Of a DNA stretch of 64,000 nucleotides, positions 57,493-64,000 are shown one piece after another. A program made the translations under genes and the position numbers. The stretch's first letter is position 1. Each line of letters starts with the position of its first letter. The notes beneath the pieces are model-generated. The model had not been told where the DNA came from. It did not search any database and worked only from the letters and a program-made list of their open reading frames with translations. The stretch covers positions 1 through 64,000 of the forward strand of contig VFZL01000018.1 in the NCBI GenBank assembly GCA_016871175.1. Direction: 5' to 3'. The DNA comes from Acidimicrobiia bacterium (GTDB taxonomy: Bacteria > Acidobacteriota > Vicinamibacteria > Vicinamibacterales > CAVVIG01).

Positions 57493-60267
57493 ATGACTTT
57501 GCTCGACCGTTTTTGGTCCCAGCCCCCGCAGGAGCATCCGGACGTCGCGGTTCGTCTGGCTTTCTTGGCCGACCTGCCCGTTGCCGACCGGCGGACGATT
57601 GCGGAAATGGCGCGCCAGGACGCCGATCCGAAGGTCCGCCGCGCGGCTGTGGCGAAGCTGATGGATCCGGAGGCGCTAGCCAGCGTAGCACGGTCGGAGG
57701 CCGACGAATCCATCCGCGCCGCGGCGACCGACATGCTTCGAGACATCGCGGTGCAGGCATTCGAAGGCATGACAGAGGCGGAAGAGCTGGCCGCGGTCGA
57801 CGCGCTGGCCGACCCGCAGGCGCTGGCGCATGTGGTCAAGTCTGCGCCGCGCGCCTCAGTCGCCTTAAAGGCGTTGGATCGCGTGGCCGACATTCGCGTG
57901 CTTGGTTCGGTGGCCCGCCACGGGGTGTGCGAGGAAGCCCGAGTAGCCGCGCTGGTGGCCCTACATGCACGCGGGGATGCCGCCGAAATTCTTGCCGTCG
58001 CCTTGAACGGCGAGTTCAAGGAGACCGCGGCCGGCGCGGTCGAATGGCTCACAGCACGTCACGATCTGGAACAGGTGGTCGCGCGGGCTCGGAACAAAAG
58101 CGCCGTCAAGCGGGCGCGCACCATCCTGCGGGAGATGGATGAACGCGCCGTACGCGAGGCGGCAGAACAGGCGGCCGCCGCAGCCGAGGCGACGCGTGTG
58201 GCGGCAGAAGCACACGCGCAGGAAGTGCGAGTCGTTATGTCCGCGATGTCCAGTGATGCCCCAGTGGCTCCCACGAGCGAGGAGTTCTCGTCCGATCAGA
58301 ATCTGTCGGTCTCTTCGACTGCCGATCAGATCGGAGTGGAACAGCCGGCCGAGTCGATTGCGTCCGTGTCGACCGAGGCCAAGCCCGCCGAGGCGCCGGC
58401 TGTGGATCTGGACGCACATCGCGCGCGGTTGACCGCGCTTGCAGACGAGGCGTCCGCCGCCGCGTCGCTGCCCGATCTCACCCAGTCGCGCGCCACGCTC
58501 GGCCGGTTGCGCAGTGAATGGTCGCAGCTCATAGCTGTCGCTCCCGCCGACGAGGCCACTTCTGCGCGCTTCAGCGAGGCCGACGCGGCCATCACCGCTC
58601 GTGAAGCCGCCGCGAAAGATGCGGATGTGCGGACCCGTCGGGAGGGGCTCGCACGGATGCACAACCTGCTCGGTCGCGCCGAGCAACTCAGCGTCAAGCC
58701 GGACATCACGCTCAAGGCGGCGGATCGTGTTCTCCGCGACGTTCGCGCCGCGCTGGCCGGCATCCCGCCCCTGCCGAGCCGTGCGGACTACGATGACGTC
58801 CACGGTCGCCTCAAGGCGGTCCAGGACGTGTTGGCGCCGAAGGTGAACGAGCTTCGCGAAGCGGACGAGTGGCAGAAGTGGGCGAACGTCACGATTCAGG
58901 AACAACTCTGCGCCAAGATGGAGGCGCTCGCGTCTGTTGACGACGCCGAAGCCATAGCGCGGGACGTGCGCGAGCTGCAGCAGCAGTGGCGTGCGGCCGC
59001 CGATGTTCCACGCGACAAAGCCGATGGACTCTGGCGTCGATTCAAGACGGCGCACGACACGGCGTGGACCAAGTGCGAGGCGCACTTCGCCGCGGAGGCA
59101 CGGACCCGCGCCGAGAACCTGACGAAGAAGATTGCGCTCTGCGAGCAGGCTGACGCGTTGAAGGACTCCACGAGCTGGATCGCCGCTGCCGAAGCGATCA
59201 AGAAGCTCCAAGCCGAGTGGAAGAACATCGGACCGGTCTCTCGGGGGCGCGAGAAAGCGGTCTGGGATCGCTTCCGCTCGGCGTGCGATGCATTTTTCAC
59301 GCGTCGCAACGCCGACCTCGCCCAGCGCAAGGGCGTGTGGGCGGACAATCTGGCGAAGAAGGAGGCTCTCTGCGTCCGAGCCGAGGCTCTCGCCGAGTCT
59401 ACTGACTGGGACACCGCGGCTGCCGAGATCAAACGCCTGCAGGCTGAGTGGAAGACCATCGGCCCCGTGAAAAAGAGCCGGTCTGAGACGATCTGGCAGC
59501 GGTTCCGAGGCGCGTGCGACAAGTTCTTCGAGCGCTACGGGCAGCGGCACAACACGGCGCGGGCCGAACGGATTGCCGCCCGAGAAGCGATCTGCGCCGA
59601 GCTCGAGGCGCTTGCCGCGGCCAACGAAGGCGCTGATGCGCCGGTGGATCTGCTGTCGACCGTGCGCAGCGTCCGGGGTCGGTGGCAGGCGGAAGTCGCG
59701 GCGCGCGGCGTTGACCTAGACCGCGCCCAGGCACTCGAGACCCGCTTCGCCGACGCCATCGCGACGCTCGCCGGACGGTGGCCGGCGTCCTTCGCCGGAA
59801 GCGACCTCGATCCGGACGCGAACCGAAAGCGGATGGAGGAGCTGGTGAAGAAGGTCGAAGGTCTTGCGGGCTCAGTGGCGGGCAGCTCGGAAGCTCAGGC
59901 CGAACTTTCACCGGTGAACAAGCTGGCGACGATGCTCAAGGAGGCATTGGCGGCGAACACCATCGGAGGAAAAGCCGATGACGAGAGCCGCATGCGTGCC
60001 ATGGCCGAAGAGGTGCGCCAGGCACAGGCCGCGTGGTCGCGTCTCGGTCCAGTTCCCGACGCGGTGCGTCGACCTCTGGCCGACCGCTTCCAGCGCGCCG
60101 TCCGTCGCGTCAGCGAGCGGGTGGACGCCTCGGCACGCTCGAGCGGTCACCGACCGGCGCCTGGTCGTCCCGCGGGGCCGGCCCGTGACCGTGGTGATCG
60201 CGACAAGCGCACACGCCCACAAGGGAGCCGAGCGCCCGAGCCGGCCACCACCGAGACGGTCGGGTAG
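57493..60267 (+). CDS. DUF349-domain protein with N-terminal HEAT-like repeats
   Basis: 924 aa. The N-terminal ~200 residues are HEAT-like helical repeats (VRRAAVAKLMD, IRAAATDML, VALKALDRVADI). A coiled-coil Ala/Glu segment (about 215-240) follows. From about 310 there is a tandem array of DUF349 units with conserved Trp: WAADVPRDKADGLWRRFKTAHDTAW, EWKNIGPVSRGREKAVWDRFRSACDAFF, EWKTIGPVKKSRSETIWQRFRGACDKFFERYG. The last segment is basic (RDRGDRDKRTRPQG). Such proteins are uncharacterised; a nucleic-acid role is suggested by the tail. ATG 57,493 is favoured. Confidence 0.88.
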   Translation: MTLLDRFWSQPPQEHPDVAVRLAFLADLPVADRRTIAEMARQDADPKVRRAAVAKLMDPEALASVARSEADESIRAAATDMLRDIAVQAFEGMTEAEELAAVDALADPQALAHVVKSAPRASVALKALDRVADIRVLGSVARHGVCEEARVAALVALHARGDAAEILAVALNGEFKETAAGAVEWLTARHDLEQVVARARNKSAVKRARTILREMDERAVREAAEQAAAAAEATRVAAEAHAQEVRVVMSAMSSDAPVAPTSEEFSSDQNLSVSSTADQIGVEQPAESIASVSTEAKPAEAPAVDLDAHRARLTALADEASAAASLPDLTQSRATLGRLRSEWSQLIAVAPADEATSARFSEADAAITAREAAAKDADVRTRREGLARMHNLLGRAEQLSVKPDITLKAADRVLRDVRAALAGIPPLPSRADYDDVHGRLKAVQDVLAPKVNELREADEWQKWANVTIQEQLCAKMEALASVDDAEAIARDVRELQQQWRAAADVPRDKADGLWRRFKTAHDTAWTKCEAHFAAEARTRAENLTKKIALCEQADALKDSTSWIAAAEAIKKLQAEWKNIGPVSRGREKAVWDRFRSACDAFFTRRNADLAQRKGVWADNLAKKEALCVRAEALAESTDWDTAAAEIKRLQAEWKTIGPVKKSRSETIWQRFRGACDKFFERYGQRHNTARAERIAAREAICAELEALAAANEGADAPVDLLSTVRSVRGRWQAEVAARGVDLDRAQALETRFADAIATLAGRWPASFAGSDLDPDANRKRMEELVKKVEGLAGSVAGSSEAQAELSPVNKLATMLKEALAANTIGGKADDESRMRAMAEEVRQAQAAWSRLGPVPDAVRRPLADRFQRAVRRVSERVDASARSSGHRPAPGRPAGPARDRGDRDKRTRPQGSRAPEPATTETVG

Positions 60268-60277
60268 GCGAACCCGG

Positions 60278-61081
60278 CTATTTGATCGCGAGCAACTCGA
60301 CGTCGAACACGAGCAGTCCGAACGGCGCGCTCTTGCCCTCGTACGCGAGCTTCTCGGGAATCCAGAAGCGGGTCTTCTCGCCGACGACCATCAGCTGAAC
60401 GCCCTCGGTCCAGCCTGCGATCACGCCGTTCAGCGGGAACGTGGCAGGCTGCCCCCGCATCACGGAGCTGTCGAACAGCTTGCCGTCCGTCGTCCAGCCC
60501 GAGTAGTGGACCGTGACTTGATTGGTCGCCCTTGGGTGCACAGTGCCTGATCCCGGCTGGAGCACCTTGTAGGCAAGGCCGCTGGCAGTCTTCTTCGCTT
60601 CGGCCGGCGGTGCCTTGACGTCAGGCGGCGCGACGGTCGGCGACGCTCTGAACGAGATGAGCTCGACGTCGAAGACCAGCATGCCTCTGGGATCGCGCCT
60701 TCCCTGATAGGCGAGCGCCTCCGGAATCCAGAAGCGACGCGTTTCGCCAGGCACCATGAGCTGCACGCCCTCGGTCCATCCCCTGATGACGCGATCGAGG
60801 GGGAACTCGGCGGGCTCGCCGCGAGCCACCGAGCTGTCGAACATCTTCCCGTCGGTCGTCCATCCCGTGTAATGCACTTTGATCATGTCGCTCGCACCTG
60901 GGTGTCCAGTGCCATTTCCGGGCTTGAGCACGCGCGACGCGAGTCCGCTCGCGGTCTTCGCAGCGTTCGCTGAAGGCGCGGCGACGTCGGGTGGGGCAGG
61001 AATCATTCTCGTTGTCTGTGCCTGTGTGAGCGTTGCCGCCATGACGATCGCCGCGGCTGGAAGAGAGAGAGTGAATCGCAT
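60278..61081 (-). CDS. Exported tandem FKBP-type peptidyl-prolyl isomerase
   Basis: 267 aa. A signal peptide (MRFTLSLPAAAIVMAATLTQA) is followed by two FKBP domains, about 45-147 and 160-267. Each has a VHY-GWTTDG-FDSS block (VHYTGWTTDGKMFDSSV and VHYSGWTTDGKLFDSSV), a GWTEGVQLMV block, and an FWIPE-LAY block that forms the active-site pocket. The two are about 60 % identical by eye, so this is an internal duplication. It should act in the periplasm as a foldase. ATG 61,081 is preferred to the ATGs at 61,087 and 61,102. It ends 10 nt from the convergent DUF349 gene. Confidence 0.93.
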   Translation of the reverse strand: MRFTLSLPAAAIVMAATLTQAQTTRMIPAPPDVAAPSANAAKTASGLASRVLKPGNGTGHPGASDMIKVHYTGWTTDGKMFDSSVARGEPAEFPLDRVIRGWTEGVQLMVPGETRRFWIPEALAYQGRRDPRGMLVFDVELISFRASPTVAPPDVKAPPAEAKKTASGLAYKVLQPGSGTVHPRATNQVTVHYSGWTTDGKLFDSSVMRGQPATFPLNGVIAGWTEGVQLMVVGEKTRFWIPEKLAYEGKSAPFGLLVFDVELLAIK

Positions 61082-61171
61082 CGGCATCCTTTCGCGGACC
61101 ATTCTAAACGAGTGGCGGGCCGCGCCCGCCGCCGAAGCGACGTGTGACGTGTGGTTGGCGAATACAGGCCA

Positions 61172-64000
61172 CTAGCGAGATCTGCTCTTGAGCTCTTCCA
61201 GCTTCCGTTTGAGTGCTTCCAGGCGCTGGCCGGCCTCGCCCAGGCGCCCCTCGGCGGTGAGTCGCTGGTACTCTTCGAGATCCCGCGCGGCTTGTGAGAT
61301 GAGGTCGTCGTTCGACGTCGAGGTGCCCGATTCAGGCGGCACCACCCCGGGGATCGGTGTGGGCGCTGACGGTCTTCCCGGTGGGACGAGACGTCCCGCC
61401 GCCGAGCCGAGCGTCGGCGCCTCCCCCCCAAAGAGTGACGAGAGCGCCGCCTCGAACGTCGGACCGTAGGCCAGGCGGTCCTGCAGTGCGAGCACGACGA
61501 TGCGCAGTTCGGGCATCGGGCTCCGTTCCGCCTGGAGGTAGATTGGCTCCGCGTAGAGGAGGGCGCGCCCAACGGGAATCACGATCAGCCCGCCGCGGCG
61601 TACGTTCGAGCCCTGTTGGTTCCAGAGCGATAGCTGCGCCGAGAGCTGTGGGTTCTGGTCGATGCGCGCTTCGATCTGCAGCGGGCCGTCGACCAGGCGG
61701 TTCTGCGGGAAGTGGAAGACGAGCGACGATCCGTAATTCGGTTCGTCGCTTCGACCGGCGATCCAGCCGATCAAATTGTTCCGATTCTGCGGTGTGAACG
61801 GCAGCATCTCGACGAACTCGAGCGAATCCTCACCGGGGAGCTTCATCAGGACGAAGTTCGGCTCCATCACTTGCGTGGCGTGTTCGCGCCGTTCGTTGAA
61901 GCCCACCTCCGACGCGACGCTCCAGACGTCCTCTCGGTTGTAAAACACCGACGGCTCGGTGATGTGGTAGATGCCGTACACGGCTGCCTGCAGTTCGAGC
62001 ATCAGCTCGGGGTAGCGCACGTGTGATCGCAGATCCTCCGGCATGTCCTCCCGGGCTCGGAACAGCGTGGGAAAGACCCCCCGATACGCGGCAATGATCG
62101 GATCCTCGGCGTCGTACACGTAGAAAGCCACCGTGCCGTCGTAGGCGTCGATCGTGACCTTCGCGCTGTTCCGCATGTAGTTGATTCGCCGACCGCCCAG
62201 GCGATAGTGGCGCGCATAGGGATACGACGCGGACGTCGTGTACGCGTCCATCATCCACACGAGGCGGCCGTCCTTCGTGAGAACGATGTAGGGATCGGGA
62301 TCGAGCGTCAGAAACGGCGCGAGCTCCGACACGCGATCGCGGATGTTCCGGCGCATGAGCAGACGACTCTCGGGTGTGATGTCGTCGCTGAATGGGAGCC
62401 GCGTCAAGTCGCCCCGGTCGAGCGCAATGATGGTCCGCCGGAGGAACCCACCGAGGAGGATGCCCCCGGCGCCCTCGTACGAGCTGACGCTGTTGGTGTC
62501 GCCTTGCGGGTAGTCGAACTCCTGCTGGCGCGTCTTCACGTACACATCGCTGTTTGTGAGCTCGCCGAAGTAGATCTCGGGGCGGGTGACCGTGATGCCC
62601 GGATTCGTCGACTGCACGGGCATGTTGCTCACAATGAGTTCTGGCAGTCCCTCCGGCGTGAACCCGTTGACGCGATTCATCGTGATCCCGTAGCCGTGCG
62701 TGTAGATCAACCGTTGGTTGATCCAGGTGCGGCTGCTCTCCGGCAGCCGATCGACGTTCAGCTCGCGGACAGCCAACATCACCTGTCGTACGGTGCCGTC
62801 GATCTCGTAGCGGTCGATGTCGATGTCCGGGAAGTCGTAGTACGTGCGGATCTCTTGAATCTGCCGGAGCGTATCCTGGAGGGCGCGCCAATCCCACAGC
62901 CGAATGTTCTCGAGCGTCTCCCGGTTCCGCGGCGCATCGACGGCGGCGATCCCGGGTTCGGCTGCGAAGTCGCGTTGCTCGATGCGATCGAGGGCGAACG
63001 CGCGCCGCGTCAGCTCGATGTTGTGCGTGATATAGGGGCTCTCGCGCACGAGCTGATTCGGCCCCACGATGAAGCTCGATACGTACCAACCAGCGACGTT
63101 GACGATGACGTAGCAGACGACCGCGGGCGCGACGGCCGCGATGAGCGTCGTGATGTGCGGCCGCATCACGGCACCGATCCAGGCGACAACGGCGCCGACA
63201 GCCGTCAAGAGGGCGACGATGGCCATGCCGTTGATCGTCACGTGCGCGTCGGTGTAGCCGACACCAGAGAACAGGCTCTGATCGACGTAGATCAGCGAGA
63301 AACGGGAGAGGTAAATCCGGATCGCGAACGCCAGCAGCACGAACCCGAACGTTGCACTTACACCCCGGAGCGAGACGTCCTGGGACGCCAGGCGTCGCCT
63401 GCCCTCGAGCACGCGCGTGCCGCCGCTGAGACCGGCGTAGGCAAGCGCCGCAGCGCACGCGACGACCGCAAGGGTCATCAACCAGCCCGAGGCGAGTTCC
63501 CAGGCAGGGAGTGTGAAGAGATAGAAAGCCAGCGGTCGACCGAAGATCGGATCCGGAGCGGCGGCCGCCGTGGCGGACTCGCCAAGACTGTCCATGCCAC
63601 TGTTCCAGTACAGCGCGAAGATCCGCCACTGCGCCGCCATCGCCAGTCCGGTGAGCACCGCCACGACCGTCGCCGCCCCAAGGCCAAGCAGCCTCATCAC
63701 TGGTTCGATAGGCACGCGCACCGGCTGGCCGTTGACGATGATCGTTCCGCCTCCGAGATCACCCAATCGAGCCGGCTTCAGGACGACGAACGCGGCGTAC
63801 AGGATGGCGAACGTAACGAGCGCAAAGGCCAGGAACACCCACGCCTGCAGGCGAAGGCTGACGAAGAAGACGTCCCCGAATCCCAGAGCGGCAAACCACA
63901 GTGACTCGACGTAAAACGAGAGCGTCGTCCCGCCGCTCACGAGCAGAAGCGCCAGTACCACCAGCGCAATCGAGCGCCCGCGTCGTCGGGGCGTTTGAGA
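61172..64000 (-). CDS. UPF0182-family membrane protein (5' end outside the window)
   Basis: At least 929 aa; the frame stays open to the window edge without a start codon upstream of the GTG at 63,961, so the N-terminus is probably missing. The first ~320 residues hold about seven transmembrane helices. The rest is a large extracytoplasmic domain with the UPF0182 signatures YNPRL-like IRLWDWRALQDTLRQIQEIRTYYDFPDIDIDRY, RLIYTHGYGITMNRVNGF, PEIYFGEL, and the C-terminal region with coiled coil (LKRKLEELKSRS). Function is unknown. A 90-nt spacer precedes the FKBP gene on the same strand. Confidence 0.9.
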   Translation of the reverse strand, partial: SQTPRRRGRSIALVVLALLLVSGGTTLSFYVESLWFAALGFGDVFFVSLRLQAWVFLAFALVTFAILYAAFVVLKPARLGDLGGGTIIVNGQPVRVPIEPVMRLLGLGAATVVAVLTGLAMAAQWRIFALYWNSGMDSLGESATAAAAPDPIFGRPLAFYLFTLPAWELASGWLMTLAVVACAAALAYAGLSGGTRVLEGRRRLASQDVSLRGVSATFGFVLLAFAIRIYLSRFSLIYVDQSLFSGVGYTDAHVTINGMAIVALLTAVGAVVAWIGAVMRPHITTLIAAVAPAVVCYVIVNVAGWYVSSFIVGPNQLVRESPYITHNIELTRRAFALDRIEQRDFAAEPGIAAVDAPRNRETLENIRLWDWRALQDTLRQIQEIRTYYDFPDIDIDRYEIDGTVRQVMLAVRELNVDRLPESSRTWINQRLIYTHGYGITMNRVNGFTPEGLPELIVSNMPVQSTNPGITVTRPEIYFGELTNSDVYVKTRQQEFDYPQGDTNSVSSYEGAGGILLGGFLRRTIIALDRGDLTRLPFSDDITPESRLLMRRNIRDRVSELAPFLTLDPDPYIVLTKDGRLVWMMDAYTTSASYPYARHYRLGGRRINYMRNSAKVTIDAYDGTVAFYVYDAEDPIIAAYRGVFPTLFRAREDMPEDLRSHVRYPELMLELQAAVYGIYHITEPSVFYNREDVWSVASEVGFNERREHATQVMEPNFVLMKLPGEDSLEFVEMLPFTPQNRNNLIGWIAGRSDEPNYGSSLVFHFPQNRLVDGPLQIEARIDQNPQLSAQLSLWNQQGSNVRRGGLIVIPVGRALLYAEPIYLQAERSPMPELRIVVLALQDRLAYGPTFEAALSSLFGGEAPTLGSAAGRLVPPGRPSAPTPIPGVVPPESGTSTSNDDLISQAARDLEEYQRLTAEGRLGEAGQRLEALKRKLEELKSRSR

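Noticed and set aside
62207..63904. 565-aa frame antisense to the UPF0182 gene
   Set aside because: Shadow of a membrane-protein gene with clear signatures on the minus strand.

Overview
The window is GC-rich and densely packed. It carries chromosomal housekeeping genes with several secreted or surface proteins, and I see no integrase, transposase, phage gene, CRISPR array, rRNA or tRNA. Two adjacent secreted proteins of the acidobacterial VWFA-related type, a type III glutamine synthetase and a HExxH/TolB/Omp85 composite gene point to an acidobacterium with an outer membrane, perhaps of the Vicinamibacteria. That placement is an inference from gene content.

Region by region. (1) 1-7.0 kb: a compact histidine operon on the minus strand, hisI-hisG-hisD-hisC-hisB-hisH-hisF-hisA plus a GNAT gene. 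Most junctions overlap by 1-4 nt and hisE is absent. Ahead of hisI lie a sigma70-like promoter, a 26-codon His-rich leader peptide and an intrinsic terminator, which together form a classical attenuator. (2) 7.1-12.7 kb: a three-gene ABC exporter (ATPase, FtsX-type permease, HlyD-like adaptor) and fabV. (3) 12.8-25 kb: SAM-cycle genes. ahcY and metH are each preceded by an ArsR-HTH/methyltransferase fusion gene with an inverted repeat at its start. Between them lie a broken peptidase/TolB/Omp85 gene, a small exported protein and an Fpg/Nei glycosylase. (4) 25-32 kb: a secreted subtilase with an NVVWG-repeat tail, a frameshifted GNAT gene, a sulfurtransferase, an SRPBCC protein and glnS. (5) 31.8-36.8 kb: a coupled M14 peptidase/short asparaginase/GNAT operon and a divergent aminotransferase. 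(6) 36.9-50.7 kb: gyrB/parE-type and gyrA/parC-type topoisomerase genes about 9.5 kb apart, enclosing an exported-protein operon (938-aa unknown plus two VWFA proteins), a NYN-LOTUS protein and a Nudix protein. (7) 50.9-64 kb: a secreted cupin, leuB, a secreted unknown, glnN, a CoA-pyrophosphatase-like Nudix protein, an SGNH hydrolase, a DUF349 protein, a double FKBP isomerase and a UPF0182 membrane protein cut by the window edge.

The most informative signals are the his attenuator, whose promoter sits so close to the leader peptide that the transcript may be leaderless; the paired ArsR-methyltransferase genes at both arms of the SAM/SAH cycle; and short degenerate tandem repeats of period 7 or 8 in spacers and gene junctions. 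Some of these repeats form stop/start codons or run into gene starts. Two genes (15.5-18.6 kb and 27.5-28.2 kb) carry lesions that are either real mutations or sequence errors.
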